The translations under genes and the position numbers were made by a program. The notes below the pieces were generated by a model that saw only the letters and a program-made list of their open reading frames with translations, was not told the DNA's origin and made no database searches. Positions 1-10,130 of a stretch of DNA of 64,000 bases are shown here, in pieces. How positions within the stretch are numbered: the first letter of the stretch is position 1; each line of letters opens with the position of its first letter. The stretch is from Flavobacteriaceae bacterium (lineage in GTDB: Bacteria; Bacteroidota; Bacteroidia; Flavobacteriales; Flavobacteriaceae), in contig CANKLE010000005.1 of assembly GCA_947483075.1 (NCBI GenBank), positions 124,001 through 188,000 on the forward strand, read 5' to 3'.

Positions 1-1908
1 GGTGTCACCCGTTTTAATTTGATTAATCAAACAAAACCAATCCGACCAGCCTTCACCCATTTGCTCGGCATTATTCATACAAGCCGTATTGTTTGGACCG
101 CCAATTAAACGGTTGGCAATACCATGCCCTACTTCGTGTGCGATGATTCCGTTATCAAAATCGCCATCGGCATATAAATATAAATTGCCCGGAGATTCCA
201 ATTTTACATTTACCGGGCCGTTTGCCAGTTCTGCAATTAATTCGTCACCCAATTCTTTGGTGATAAAAATTGCCGGTATGGTAATGCCCAACAAACCCGT
301 AGAGCTCATGCTCAAGGTGCTCGGGTTATTGGGAATACTATCGGCAACAACTACCGCCAACGCTCCCGCGTCTTGGGCATTTTTTACTTTAAGATTGAAG
401 AAACATCCCCCGCGGCGAATCAACACAATTTTATTACTCAATTCGAAGGCGTTGGTTGGTGTTTGACAAGCCGAATTATATCCTGGCGGGTTTGGATTGT
501 TTGCGTAAAGGGCTAAATCGGATGTAATTCCGTTTGGTGCGGTTGGAACCGGTATGCGGTCAGTGCCTTCAAAAACATTCGAAGTTGCCAGTTTTTCGCC
601 AGCAATCGAAGCGGGTGAATTGACCGTTAAAAAATTGGTAGCTGGCGCACCCATGGTCCATAAAAACATTTGTACTCGTGGACGTGAGCCGTCATTTGGC
701 GTCGAGAAATTGGCGTTGTTGAGTGTTGGAGTAGTTTGCGAATAGCCATCTTGTGCATCGGCCAAAACATAATCACCGGTACCTGAAGTAGCTCCACCGC
801 GGCCTAAATTATTTTGTTGAAAATTCCCTGCCGCTTCATTAAATCCGTATTGGTACCAAATGTCGTGCATCATGTTTATAGAATAAAACAAATTGGTGGT
901 TGCGGCTGGCGTATAGACAGTAGGCTGAAAGGTTGCCCCTCCATACTGGTAATCAAACAATAAACCAGCTCCTCCGTCGGGACGTATTCCGTTGCCGTTA
1001 TTTCCGTCGGCATCTTCCTGTGCCAACACGTTATTTCCGCGGGTATAGGTGTATTTTAAAGAAGCTGTCGTTCCTCCTATGGCATTGGCATCGTGCCAGC
1101 CATTGGGCGAAGCCAAGGCGTTTCCAACTGTTGAAATGAGTTCGAACGGATGATGGTTTGGACTTTCGTAATTGTAAGGAATTACACGATAAGAACCCGG
1201 CGTTGCTGCCACGGTAACATTTGTATTGGATACAAAAGCATGTTGGCTAAAATTGTAGGGTTTAGTTGTTTTTGCTTGGGACTGATTGCCAAAAGCACAA
1301 CTTACCATCAAATCGTGTTGTTCTAGTATTGTCCCATCTACTGCATCAATACGAAGGTCCCACAAATGTTTTGCATCGGGACTGTAAAACTGAAAATACC
1401 AGGCCAAATTCAGTTGATCATTGGGTAAGGCTTGGTAAACCAATTGCGCCGAGATAGGGTCTTCTTGTAAACCGTCGGTTAAGGTAAACTTATGATGAGG
1501 CAAGTTTTCAATCACAGCAAATGAAGGTGATTGTGAAATGTGAAGTTGTTGATATACCCTAACGGCCGCTTGCTCTAGGGTGAGTTGGGGTTGGGTATTG
1601 GATATTTTTTGTGCAATATTGCTTTTAAAATTATTGGCGAATCGATACACCGCATTGTTTCGGATAGCCAGGTTGGATTGCGCATTAAACAGGGCAATGC
1701 CTTGGTAATTTTGTACAATATAACAGCTGGTTATTTGGGTTCCTTCTGCGTAAACTTCACTGTCTATTGTCCAATCTGAAATGTCGGCAGCGCTGAGGTT
1801 ATAGGTAGATTTATTCTTGTCTAGATACTGTTGGATAAGTTGTTTATGCGTTTGTGACCAAAAGGTTGTTGAGCACATCAACGCAAGGAGTAGTAGTGAT
1901 TTTTTCAT
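1..1908 (-). CDS. M36 (fungalysin) metallopeptidase, 3' end cut off by window edge
   Basis: Secreted zinc metallopeptidase; about 636 codons are visible and the C-terminus lies beyond base 1. The frame opens at the ATG at 1906-1908 with an MKK-type Sec signal peptide, followed by a fungalysin/thermolysin-type propeptide over roughly residues 25-210. The zinc motif HEVGH falls at residues 591-595 (bases 123-137) and a GEGWSD-type downstream ligand segment lies near bases 25-60. A protease-associated (PA) insert precedes the zinc site. The protein is colinear with the next gene: HExGH sits at residue 591 in both, so the two are tandem paralogues. The missing end probably carries a T9SS sorting domain, by analogy with the neighbour. 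A -7 box lies at 1948-1955. Confidence 0.9.
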   Translation of the reverse strand, partial: MKKSLLLLALMCSTTFWSQTHKQLIQQYLDKNKSTYNLSAADISDWTIDSEVYAEGTQITSCYIVQNYQGIALFNAQSNLAIRNNAVYRFANNFKSNIAQKISNTQPQLTLEQAAVRVYQQLHISQSPSFAVIENLPHHKFTLTDGLQEDPISAQLVYQALPNDQLNLAWYFQFYSPDAKHLWDLRIDAVDGTILEQHDLMVSCAFGNQSQAKTTKPYNFSQHAFVSNTNVTVAATPGSYRVIPYNYESPNHHPFELISTVGNALASPNGWHDANAIGGTTASLKYTYTRGNNVLAQEDADGNNGNGIRPDGGAGLLFDYQYGGATFQPTVYTPAATTNLFYSINMMHDIWYQYGFNEAAGNFQQNNLGRGGATSGTGDYVLADAQDGYSQTTPTLNNANFSTPNDGSRPRVQMFLWTMGAPATNFLTVNSPASIAGEKLATSNVFEGTDRIPVPTAPNGITSDLALYANNPNPPGYNSACQTPTNAFELSNKIVLIRRGGCFFNLKVKNAQDAGALAVVVADSIPNNPSTLSMSSTGLLGITIPAIFITKELGDELIAELANGPVNVKLESPGNLYLYADGDFDNGIIAHEVGHGIANRLIGGPNNTACMNNAEQMGEGWSDWFCLINQIKTGDT

Positions 1909-1947
1909 ATAGAAATGCCTGTATTGTTTTTAAAAAGTTAGCTGTCA

Positions 1948-1955
1948 CAAACATA
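1948..1955 (-). promoter_or_regulatory. Candidate -7 box for the first M36 gene
   Basis: On the minus strand this reads TATGTTTG, an exact match to the Bacteroidota consensus TAnnTTTG, about 40 bases before the ATG. The same octamer precedes the downstream paralogue. No clear TTG -33 element is seen at the usual spacing. Confidence 0.5.
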
Positions 1956-2000
1956 GAGTAAATAGTTGGAACCCGAAAAAGGAACCCGAAATTTCAGGAC

Positions 2001-2034
2001 AAAAAAAATCCAAATCTTTCGATTTGGATTTTTA
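2001..2034 (-). terminator. Rho-independent terminator after the second M36 gene
   Basis: A 12-bp perfect stem (2005-2016 with 2021-2032) and a 4-base loop are flanked by A and T runs, so it could work in both directions. It lies 18 bases past the stop of the minus-strand gene at 2052 and separates the two M36 paralogues into independent transcripts. Confidence 0.85.
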
Positions 2035-2051
2035 TATCAGAACTAAGGATC

Positions 2052-4739
2052 TTAGTTTTTCATGATTTTTTGAGAGAAATTAAATTGCTCGTTGTTTACT
2101 TTCAAGATATACATTCCTGCTTGGAAACGGCTCAAGTCGATCGTTTTTTCTATATTGAAATCAGCATCTTTTTGAGTGTAAACTACACGTCCATTTAAAT
2201 CTACAATTTGTATAGAAGCTTTACCTACAAATTGATTGATTCGAATATTGAACAATCCGTTTGATGGGTTAGGATATACTCTAAACATATCTGGATTAGC
2301 AAAATAATCAACCGCTAAAGTACAGTTTGGTCCAGCTGGAAATGAGGTAAAGTCTTCCACCTGATCGTTCGGATCATTAATGTCTCCTGAACTGGCATTC
2401 AACCCAACTCCTCTTCGAGCAAATACGTCTGTAATTAAACAGTAGTCTGCACCACCGGTAGTAGCTTGATCGGCAGCGATCAAATTATCTCTTCCTGAAA
2501 CAATGTTAGTTCCATTACAAGTTTCTAATTTTAAGGCATCGGCAACCAAACGCATTACTTTGTTGTTCCCGCCTGTTCCTGTGTAAATATTTGGATCAAA
2601 ACCATACTTGTTAATATAGGCCCAAGTTAAATCCCAAAGACAAGATGTCCAGAATTCACCTACAACATATTTGAATGCAGTGTCAGTTGTTGGGTCTGCA
2701 GGCAATACTGCATTCGAGTTGATCATTGTTCTAGGATTCACGGTCAAATCGGTAGAATAAGGGAAGTCTCTAATTCCAAATCCGTCTACCGGTTGGTTGA
2801 TTACAAAGGTTCCTACTTCTTTCGGATCTGCTCCCGTATCGCCTACTTTAATTTGATTCATTAAACCAAACCAGTCAGACCAGCCCTCGCCCATTTGTTC
2901 GTAGTTGTTCATACAGCCTGCAAGACCACCACCTACTAAACGATTAGAAATTCCATGTCCGTATTCGTGACCAATAACTACGTTATCGAAATCACCATCG
3001 GCATACAAATACAAGTTGTCTGGCACTTCTAGTTTCACACTCAAAGGACCATTAGCCATTTCGGCCAAGAAACTGTCTCCAATTTCTTTGGTAATAAATA
3101 CCGCTGGAATAGTAATTCCTAATACCCCTGTAGAACTCATAGATAAACGAGTAGGGTTGTTGTCGATACTATCCATAACAATAACCGCTAAAGCACCTGC
3201 ATCCTGTGCGTTTTTAACTTTTAAGCTGAAGAAACATCCCCCACGCTTAATCAACACGATTTTCCCCGACAAGTCAAATGGGTTGGTTGGTGCTTGGCAA
3301 GCTGAATGATATCCTGGAGGCGTTGGGTTGTTGTTGTATAATACTAAATCAGAAACGATGCCGTTTGGCGCAAGTGGAACTGGAATACGGTCTGTGGTAT
3401 CAAACACATTGGTAGTTGCAGCATATTGACCCGCAATTGGTGATGGACCATTTACCGTGATGTAGTTGGTTGGAGGTGCTCCTAAGTTCCATAAGAACAT
3501 TTGAATTCTTGGACGAACACCATCATTAGTTGGCGTGAAGTTGGCGTTGTTTAAGGTAGCTGTAGTTTGAGAATACCCATCTTGCGAATCAGCTTGCACA
3601 TAATCTCCGGTAGCCGTAGCAACTCCTCCACGACCTAAATTGTTTTGTTGGTAGTTTCCGTTTGCTTCATCAAATCCATATTGGTACCAAATATCGTGCA
3701 TGATGTTATTCATGTAGAACAAGTTGGTGGTTGCTGCAGAAGTATAAACGGTTGGCAATAAAGTTTGACCGCCATAAGCAAAATCAAAAGTCAATGAAGC
3801 CCCGCCATCGGCACGGATTCCTGTTCCGTTGTTTCCGTCGGCATCTTCTTGAGCCAAAACATTGTTTCCTCTGGTATAGGTATAGCGTAAAGAAGCCGTT
3901 GTGCCGTTAATAGCATTGGCATCATGCCAGCCATTCGGTGAAGCCAAGGCATTTCCTGTAGTAGTAATCAAATCAAAAGAATGGTGATTTGGACTTTCGT
4001 AGTTGTAAGGAATAACTCTATAGGTACCCGGTGTTGGCACCAACATTGAATTTGATGCATTGAATGCATTCAATTCAAAATTAAAGTGTTTTTTGTAATC
4101 GTGTTTGCCTTGATGGTCATCGCCGAATTTACAAGAAACCGTCAAATCTTTTTTATCTAAAAGTGCTCCTGAAGTTGCGTCAATTTTCACATCCCAATAA
4201 GAACTTCCTTTTGGTGCATAAAATTGAAATCCCCAAGCCAAAACCAATTGGTTGTCGGCAGTAGGCTGGAAGGCCAATTTCGCGATAATCGGATCTTCGC
4301 TTGTGCCATTAGACAATTTTAAATTGTGGCTGTCTACTGTTTCGATGACAGTAAATGCAGTTGACCCATAACCCAATTTAGCGTAAGCACTAGCCAAAGC
4401 TTGAGTAGCATCTAAAGAAGACACCGTAGTGTTTACTTTTTGTGCCACATTTTGACGAAAGCGATTTCCTAAGTTGATCACTTCGTTGTTTTTAACCCAC
4501 ACGTTAGATTGCGCATCAAAAAGCTCAATTCCTTGGTAACGTTGTACCACGCGATAGTTTGTAATTTGAGTAGAAGTAGAACTCACTTCCCCTACCACAG
4601 TCCAATCAGAAACATCTTGACTGGTTAAACCGTATTTAGCACGATTGTTGTCTAAATAAGTTTGGATTTTCTGTTTGTTTGCTTGAGAAAAACCCAAGAA
4701 AGTAACTAGAAATGCCGTTAATAATGTAATTTTTTTCAT
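2052..4739 (-). CDS. M36 (fungalysin) metallopeptidase with PA insert and T9SS sorting domain
   Basis: Secreted zinc protease of 895 residues. Start chosen at the ATG at 4739 (MKKITLL), because the longer frame adds nine residues before an obvious signal peptide and a consensus promoter lies just upstream. Order: signal peptide 1-18; propeptide about 25-215; M36 catalytic domain with a PA domain inserted near 450-560; zinc motif HEYGH at 591-595; GEGWSDWFG downstream; C-terminal type A sorting domain from about 820, with YPNPSNG and a KIMKN end. T9SS cargo of this kind is exported by Sec, folded in the periplasm, then passed through the outer membrane with removal of the C-terminal domain. 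It probably digests extracellular protein for nutrition. Tandem paralogue of the gene at 1-1908. Confidence 0.95.
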   Translation of the reverse strand: MKKITLLTAFLVTFLGFSQANKQKIQTYLDNNRAKYGLTSQDVSDWTVVGEVSSTSTQITNYRVVQRYQGIELFDAQSNVWVKNNEVINLGNRFRQNVAQKVNTTVSSLDATQALASAYAKLGYGSTAFTVIETVDSHNLKLSNGTSEDPIIAKLAFQPTADNQLVLAWGFQFYAPKGSSYWDVKIDATSGALLDKKDLTVSCKFGDDHQGKHDYKKHFNFELNAFNASNSMLVPTPGTYRVIPYNYESPNHHSFDLITTTGNALASPNGWHDANAINGTTASLRYTYTRGNNVLAQEDADGNNGTGIRADGGASLTFDFAYGGQTLLPTVYTSAATTNLFYMNNIMHDIWYQYGFDEANGNYQQNNLGRGGVATATGDYVQADSQDGYSQTTATLNNANFTPTNDGVRPRIQMFLWNLGAPPTNYITVNGPSPIAGQYAATTNVFDTTDRIPVPLAPNGIVSDLVLYNNNPTPPGYHSACQAPTNPFDLSGKIVLIKRGGCFFSLKVKNAQDAGALAVIVMDSIDNNPTRLSMSSTGVLGITIPAVFITKEIGDSFLAEMANGPLSVKLEVPDNLYLYADGDFDNVVIGHEYGHGISNRLVGGGLAGCMNNYEQMGEGWSDWFGLMNQIKVGDTGADPKEVGTFVINQPVDGFGIRDFPYSTDLTVNPRTMINSNAVLPADPTTDTAFKYVVGEFWTSCLWDLTWAYINKYGFDPNIYTGTGGNNKVMRLVADALKLETCNGTNIVSGRDNLIAADQATTGGADYCLITDVFARRGVGLNASSGDINDPNDQVEDFTSFPAGPNCTLAVDYFANPDMFRVYPNPSNGLFNIRINQFVGKASIQIVDLNGRVVYTQKDADFNIEKTIDLSRFQAGMYILKVNNEQFNFSQKIMKN

Positions 4740-4759
4740 TTTTATTAAGTTTTGTGAAA

Positions 4760-4789
4760 CAAACATAAATTAATTTTTCATGATATCAA
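4760..4789 (-). promoter_or_regulatory. Consensus Bacteroidota promoter of the M36 gene
   Basis: On the minus strand TTG (4789-4787) is followed after 19 bases by TATGTTTG (4767-4760), matching the flavobacterial TTG-N19-TAnnTTTG arrangement. The start of transcription would fall near 4754, giving a leader of about 15 bases before the ATG at 4739. Confidence 0.7.
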
Positions 4790-4814
4790 AAAATCAGGTC
4801 GAAGATTAACATGA

Positions 4815-6161
4815 TTATTCATGATTTCCGTTGATATTTTTATAAAACAAGAGCGCATTACCGTCGGTGAGCAACGAAATAAAGTGACAAATGTGCAGCA
4901 AACGATCGTAGCTGTTTTCCTTAAAAACTCGGTGTTTTTCGGGCACCAATTGCAGCAATAATTTATCATAATTTGTGGCGCAACCCATCGCTTTATTTTC
5001 GAATGCAGTACACATTTTATCGAGCAATACATTGATAATTTGATAGCCGGTGATTTCCTTTTCGATCACTTCCCTGCTTTGGTAAATGTTTTTGACGCTC
5101 AATTTAATGATGTCATCCATTTGAGGCTTAAATCGGCTTTTGTCTAGAAGGGAATACGGAAATTGACCGGCTAAAATGGCCGGTTCGTTTTCTAAAAACA
5201 CACGCACAGCATCATTAATTAACGTGCCGATTGCCAAAGCCCTCAGGTAGCTAATTCGATCTTCTTTGGTCACTAAGGTTTTGTATTTTTGGGTGTCAAT
5301 GCTGTCTTTGACTAATTTTATTAAATATTCTAAGGCGTAATCTTCCGAAACCAATCCTAAATTGATGCCGTCTTCAAAATCGATAATGGTATAACAAATG
5401 TCGTCGGCCGCCTCGACCAAATAAGCCAAGGGATGGCGTTCAAACCCAATATCTGCTCCTGTTTTATTGGGTATCATTCCCAACTCTGCAGCAACTTCTT
5501 GAAAAAATGCTTGGTCTGACTGAAAGAAGCCGTATTTTTTATCGGCTATGGCCGAAGTAGGTTTTTTGGGTAAACTTTCTTTGGGGTACTTCATAAATGC
5601 GCCCAAAGTAGCATACGAAATTCGAATCCCGCCTTCTACTCCTGGTCGATCGGCCGTGAGCACAGAAAAACCGTTGGCATTGCCTTCAAAATCAATCAAA
5701 TCTTGCCATTGTTTGGGCGTCAATTCGGCTTGGTATTTTTGCCCTTTTCCGATTGAAAAATATTCGCCTATGGCTTTTTCACCCGAATGACCAAATGGCG
5801 GGTTACCAATATCATGGGCCAAACAGGCCGCAGCCACGATGGCGCCAAAATCATTCATTTGGTAGCCGTGTATTTCCTGCAAATAGGGGTGTTTTTCTAT
5901 GATTTTTTTGCCTACTAATCGCCCTAAGGAACGGCCCACCACCGAAACTTCAAGGCTGTGGGTGAGTCGGGTGTGCACAAAATCGGTCTTAGATAAAGGA
6001 ATAACTTGGGTTTTATCTTGTAACGATCGGAAGGCCGCCGAAAAAATTATCCGGTCGTAATCGACTTCAAAACCCAAACGGGTATCGTCTTGTTCTTTGC
6101 GCAAGCGCTTGCTTGCATCGCCTTGGCGTCTCAAAGACAACAATTGTTCCCACTGCATCAT
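4815..6161 (-). CDS. dgt: Deoxyguanosinetriphosphate triphosphohydrolase (dNTPase)
   Basis: HD-superfamily enzyme that removes triphosphate from dGTP (often from other dNTPs too) and so trims the nucleotide pool. 448 residues from the chosen start; the annotated frame could begin up to 12 codons earlier, but MMQWEQLL is the usual family N-terminus and fits the -7 box at 6215-6222. Visible motifs: HTRLTHSLEVS near residue 60, the metal-binding pair in CLAHDIGNPPFGHSGE near 110-125, and HPLAYLVEAADDICY near 250. It stands directly downstream of nrdA on the same strand, so a dNTP destroyer sits beside the dNTP maker. Substrate range cannot be read from sequence alone. Confidence 0.93.
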   Translation of the reverse strand: MMQWEQLLSLRRQGDASKRLRKEQDDTRLGFEVDYDRIIFSAAFRSLQDKTQVIPLSKTDFVHTRLTHSLEVSVVGRSLGRLVGKKIIEKHPYLQEIHGYQMNDFGAIVAAACLAHDIGNPPFGHSGEKAIGEYFSIGKGQKYQAELTPKQWQDLIDFEGNANGFSVLTADRPGVEGGIRISYATLGAFMKYPKESLPKKPTSAIADKKYGFFQSDQAFFQEVAAELGMIPNKTGADIGFERHPLAYLVEAADDICYTIIDFEDGINLGLVSEDYALEYLIKLVKDSIDTQKYKTLVTKEDRISYLRALAIGTLINDAVRVFLENEPAILAGQFPYSLLDKSRFKPQMDDIIKLSVKNIYQSREVIEKEITGYQIINVLLDKMCTAFENKAMGCATNYDKLLLQLVPEKHRVFKENSYDRLLHICHFISLLTDGNALLFYKNINGNHE

Positions 6162-6214
6162 AATGAATCTGTTTTGGAATGAAAAGAAAACAGCCATCCT
6201 AAAGACAGCTGTTT

Positions 6215-6222
6215 CAAAGATA
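6215..6222 (-). promoter_or_regulatory. Candidate -7 box for dgt
   Basis: TATCTTTG on the minus strand, about 54 bases upstream of the dgt start, in the short gap after the nrdA stop. It suggests dgt has its own promoter in addition to any readthrough from nrdA. Confidence 0.45.
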
Positions 6223-6240
6223 CATTTTATTTGGTTTTAA

Positions 6241-8658
6241 TTACGAGCCACACATTTCGCATTCTTCTGGTCCGGCATTTCGGGCACGCTCAATCATGGC
6301 TGCAAATTCTTCGGGTGTCATTTCTACCGCTTCTGCCGGTGCAGCGACTACCTCTAAGGCTACTGCATCGGGAATCGTTTCGGCTTTTTTGTCGTTATTC
6401 AAGGTAAATTTAATGGCGTCTACTGCCGATTTGGTTCTCAAATAATACATCCCCGTTTTAAGACCCGATTGCCAAGCATAAAAGTGCATCGAAGTCAGTT
6501 TGGAGAAATTGGCGTCTTGCATAAACAAGTTTAACGATTGGGATTGATCAATAAAATACCCTCTGTGACGTGACATGTCGATGATGTCTTTCATGGACAT
6601 TTCCCAAACGGTTTTATACAACTCTTTCAAATCGGCTGGAACGGCATCAATATTTTGAACCGAGCCGTTGTGACGCATGATTTCTTGTTTCAGGGTTTCG
6701 TTCCATAACCCCCGATTTACTAAATCTTCTAACAAATGTTTGTTTACCACGATAAATTCACCAGACAATACACGACGCGTGTAAATGTTTGAAGTATACG
6801 GCTCAAACGCCTCGTTGTTTCCTAAAATTTGCGAGGTAGAAGCGGTAGGCATTGGCGCCACCAACAAGGAGTTGCGCACTCCGTGTTTCATCACTTCCTT
6901 ACGCAAAGCACCCCAGTCCCAACGACCAGAAAGCTCTTCGTCTTTAAGTCCCCATAAATTGTGTTGGAACTCCCCTTGTGAAATAGGAGAACCTTTGAAG
7001 GTAGAATAAGGTCCCTCTTCTTTTGACATCTCTAAGGATGCGGTAACCGCAGCAAAATATAAGGTTTCGAAAATTTCTTGGTTTAATTTTTTGGCCTCAT
7101 CGCTGGTAAACGGCAGACGCAACAAGATAAAGGCATCAGCCAATCCTTGCACGCCCAATCCTACCGGACGGTGACGCATGTTGGAGTTTTCGGCTTCTTT
7201 AACCGGGTAGTAATTTCGGTCAATTACTTTGTTTAAGTTGCGGGTCACACGCTTGGTTACATTGTACAACAAGTCATGATTGAAGGCGCCATTCTCGACA
7301 AACATCGGCAATGAAATGGAAGCCAAGTTACATACGGCAATTTCGTCTTCTGAGGTATACTCCATGATCTCGGTACACAAGTTGGACGAACGAATGGTTC
7401 CCAAATTCTTTTGGTTTGACTTTCTGTTGGCTGCATCCTTATACAACATATAAGGTGTACCGGTCTCAATTTGTGACTCTAATATTTTTTCCCACAATTC
7501 GCGGGCTTTGATCGTTTTTCGGCCCTTGCCTTTGGCTTCATACGAAGTATATAATTCTTCGAATTCTTCGCCATATACTTCGTACAATCCAGGACATTCG
7601 TTGGGACACATCAAGGTCCACGTGCTGTCGTCTTGCACGCGTTTCATGAATAAATCAGAAGTCCACATGGCAAAAAACAAATCACGCGCACGCATTTCTT
7701 CTTTTCCGGTGTTCTTTTTCAAATCCAAGAAATCAAAGATATCGGCATGCCAAGTTTCTAGATAAATCGCAAAACTTCCCTTGCGTTTACCGCCCCCTTG
7801 ATCTACATAACGAGCCGTGTCGTTAAACACACGCAACATCGGAACGATTCCGTTTGAGGTTCCGTTTGTGCCGCGAATATAAGACCCTGTAGCGCGTACA
7901 TTGTGTATAGAAAGCCCAATTCCTCCCGCCGATTGCGAGATTTTGGCCGTTTGTTTTAGGGTGTCGTAGATGCCGTCAATACTATCGTCTTGCATGGCCA
8001 AAAGGAAACAAGAAGACATTTGTGGCTTAGGTGTTCCGGCATTAAACAAAGTGGGTGTGGCGTGCGTGAAGAATTTTTTGGACATCAAATCATAGGTTTC
8101 AATCACTGACGTCAGGTCGTTGAGGTGAATTCCCACCGCTACACGCATGAGCATGTGCTGCGGACGCTCCACAATTTTTCCATTTATTTTTAACAAATAC
8201 GAACGCTCCAAGGTTTTAAACCCGAAGTAATCGTAATTGAAATCACGGTTATAAATGATGTGCGAATCCAAAAATTCGGCATTTTCTTGGATCACATTGT
8301 ATACTTCTTCTGATAATAAAGGAGCCGCTTGGTTGGTTCTCGGATTTACGTAGTGATACATGTCGTGCATCGTTTCCGAAAATGATTTTTTGGTGTTTTT
8401 ATGTAGATTAGATATGGCAATACGGGCGGCCAGTTGGGCATAATCCGGATGGGCAATGGTCATAGACGCAGCGGTTTCGGCGGCCAGGTTGTCTAACTCA
8501 GAGGTGGTCACCCCATCATACAATCCCTCAATTACGCGCATCGCTACTTTTACAGCGTCTACTAAATCATTTAAACCATAACATAATTTTTTTACTCGGT
8601 CGGTAATCTTGTCAAACATAACGGGCTCTTTGTGGCCGTCTCTTTTTACTACATACAT
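6241..8658 (-). CDS. nrdA: Ribonucleoside-diphosphate reductase, large (alpha) subunit
   Basis: Catalytic subunit of class I ribonucleotide reductase, which converts NDPs to dNDPs. 805 residues. An ATP-cone allosteric domain covers about 1-90. The active-site segments are [19 protein letters not shown] (first redox Cys), NLCTEI (thiyl-radical Cys) and CNLASISLP (second redox Cys). The substrate-binding [19 protein letters not shown] segment follows. The tail ends CEMCGS, the CxxC pair that is re-reduced by thioredoxin or glutaredoxin. The minus-strand order is nrdB, then nrdA about 200 bases later, then dgt. The ATP cone implies dATP inhibition. The gap to nrdB holds a structured repeat (8721-8794). 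Confidence 0.97.
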   Translation of the reverse strand: MYVVKRDGHKEPVMFDKITDRVKKLCYGLNDLVDAVKVAMRVIEGLYDGVTTSELDNLAAETAASMTIAHPDYAQLAARIAISNLHKNTKKSFSETMHDMYHYVNPRTNQAAPLLSEEVYNVIQENAEFLDSHIIYNRDFNYDYFGFKTLERSYLLKINGKIVERPQHMLMRVAVGIHLNDLTSVIETYDLMSKKFFTHATPTLFNAGTPKPQMSSCFLLAMQDDSIDGIYDTLKQTAKISQSAGGIGLSIHNVRATGSYIRGTNGTSNGIVPMLRVFNDTARYVDQGGGKRKGSFAIYLETWHADIFDFLDLKKNTGKEEMRARDLFFAMWTSDLFMKRVQDDSTWTLMCPNECPGLYEVYGEEFEELYTSYEAKGKGRKTIKARELWEKILESQIETGTPYMLYKDAANRKSNQKNLGTIRSSNLCTEIMEYTSEDEIAVCNLASISLPMFVENGAFNHDLLYNVTKRVTRNLNKVIDRNYYPVKEAENSNMRHRPVGLGVQGLADAFILLRLPFTSDEAKKLNQEIFETLYFAAVTASLEMSKEEGPYSTFKGSPISQGEFQHNLWGLKDEELSGRWDWGALRKEVMKHGVRNSLLVAPMPTASTSQILGNNEAFEPYTSNIYTRRVLSGEFIVVNKHLLEDLVNRGLWNETLKQEIMRHNGSVQNIDAVPADLKELYKTVWEMSMKDIIDMSRHRGYFIDQSQSLNLFMQDANFSKLTSMHFYAWQSGLKTGMYYLRTKSAVDAIKFTLNNDKKAETIPDAVALEVVAAPAEAVEMTPEEFAAMIERARNAGPEECEMCGS

Positions 8659-8720
8659 AGATAAGTGGTGTTAAGCAATAGAAAATCCCTTCGCTACTGC
8701 AGGTTATTTGTGTGAATTTT

Positions 8721-8794
8721 GAAGCTAATCCCGCTATTCGCTTTATCTTTTGTGTCAAAAAAACACAAAAGGATGCCGCTGCTATCGGGGCTAG
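8721..8794 (-). repeat. Structured intergenic repeat, family 2, copy 1
   Basis: On the minus strand the unit begins TAGCCCCGAT, has a 9-bp perfect stem (8747-8755 with 8763-8771) around a loop of about 7 bases, and ends with AGCGGGA. A diverged copy lies at 63491-63570. The two share the flanking words and the stem while the stem bases differ, including a T-A pair exchanged for C-G. It sits between nrdB and nrdA and so may be part of that transcript. Elements with these words seem common in flavobacterial genomes (from memory, not checked). Confidence 0.65.
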
Positions 8795-8859
8795 GCAATC
8801 GAAAAATAAAAGGCGTGTAGTAAAGTATAAGGCGTAAAAAGGTTTGGTTTGGAAATCGA

Positions 8860-9837
8860 CTAAAAATCGGCGTCGAAAGAAATTTTTTGGGCATCGGCAT
8901 CGGTGTTCATCACTCCCGATTTTTGGTATTCGGCCACGCGTTTCTCAAAGAAATTTGTTTTGCCTTGCAACGAAATCATGTCCATAAAATCAAACGGATT
9001 GCTTGAATTGTACACCCGATCGCAGCCCAACTCTACCAATAAACGGTCGGTCACAAACTCCAAATATTGCGTCATCAAAACGGCATTCATTCCAATTAAA
9101 CTTACCGGCAAAGACTCCGTAATGAATTTGCGTTCAATATTGAGGGCGTCGGTAAGAATTTCGGTGATGCGCGCTTTAGGAACTTTGTTGATCAGGTGGT
9201 GGTTGTGCAAATGCACCGCAAAATCACAGTGCATGCCTTCGTCGCGAGAAATCAATTCGTTCGAAAAGGTTAAGCCAGGCATCAACCCGCGTTTTTTCAA
9301 CCAAAAAATAGAACAAAATGAGCCGGAGAAAAAGATGCCTTCTACCGCAGCAAACGCAATTAACCGCTCGGCAAACGAATCAGAAGTGATCCAACGCAAG
9401 GCCCAATCGGCTTTTTCTTTGATTGCCGGAAAAACGTCTATGGCATGAAACAATTCGTCTTTCTCTGTCTCGTCTTTCACGTACGTATCAATGAGCAAAG
9501 AATAGGTTTCGCTGTGAATGTTCTCCATCATCAACTGAAAGCCATAAAAAAACTTGGCTTCGGGATACTGCACTTCGCTCACAAAATTCTCAGCCAAATT
9601 TTCGTTTACAATTCCATCTGAAGCGGCAAAAAAGGCCAAGATGTGTTTCACAAAATATTTCTCCTCCTCCGACAATTTATTATTCCAGTCGTTGAGATCC
9701 GTATGTAAATCTATTTCTTCGGCCGTCCAAATACAAGCCTCTTGTTTCTTATAAAACTCCCAAATGTCGTGGTGTTTGATCGGAAAAATTACGAAGCGGT
9801 CTTTGTTCTCTTTTAAAATAGGTTCTACGGTTGCCAT
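8860..9837 (-). CDS. nrdB: Ribonucleoside-diphosphate reductase, small (beta) subunit
   Basis: Di-metal, tyrosyl-radical subunit of class I ribonucleotide reductase, 325 residues. Ferritin-like four-helix ligands are visible: the acidic residue in DLNDW near 48-52, Glu in [10 protein letters not shown], Glu and His in [11 protein letters not shown], and Glu/His in [11 protein letters not shown]. The Tyr in HSETYS is placed like the radical tyrosine of class Ia enzymes. The ATG at 9837 begins a full-length family member. It is the first gene of nrdB-nrdA on the minus strand. A possible -7 box lies at 9926-9933. No obvious NrdR box pair was recognised upstream. Confidence 0.96.
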   Translation of the reverse strand: MATVEPILKENKDRFVIFPIKHHDIWEFYKKQEACIWTAEEIDLHTDLNDWNNKLSEEEKYFVKHILAFFAASDGIVNENLAENFVSEVQYPEAKFFYGFQLMMENIHSETYSLLIDTYVKDETEKDELFHAIDVFPAIKEKADWALRWITSDSFAERLIAFAAVEGIFFSGSFCSIFWLKKRGLMPGLTFSNELISRDEGMHCDFAVHLHNHHLINKVPKARITEILTDALNIERKFITESLPVSLIGMNAVLMTQYLEFVTDRLLVELGCDRVYNSSNPFDFMDMISLQGKTNFFEKRVAEYQKSGVMNTDADAQKISFDADF

Positions 9838-10130
9838 TTTTTTGTGTTTTTAATCGAATTAGGTGTTGAAGCGCACTTGTGAAGTGCTCGCACAAAGATT
9901 AGGATTTGTATCGGAATAAGAAAGTCAAACTTATTCACAATCGTCTTTAGTTTTTAACAAATCTCATTTTCGTAGACATTTGTTTAAAATTATTTTAAAC
10001 TACTTATAGTCAGGTGTTTATGTTTTTGTAAAATTGTGAAAGTCCCTAAAAATAAGGGTTGACAAGATCAACAAATTAACATTTAAACGAAGTAGGTTAG
10101 GGAGAGTATTTGAGTGGCCTCTGCGAAAAA
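9838..10130. other. Intergenic region between nrdB and the DUF3109 gene
   Basis: About 290 bases without a gene. It holds the nrdB upstream region, including TAAGTTTG on the minus strand at 9926-9933 as a possible -7 box with a leader of about 80 bases. The rest is A/T-rich and I see no repeat or RNA in it. Confidence 0.5.

Noticed and set aside
8721..8794. Assignment of the family 2 hairpin to a named Rfam RNA such as Flavo-1
   Set aside because: I cannot verify the match from memory; left as an unnamed structured repeat.
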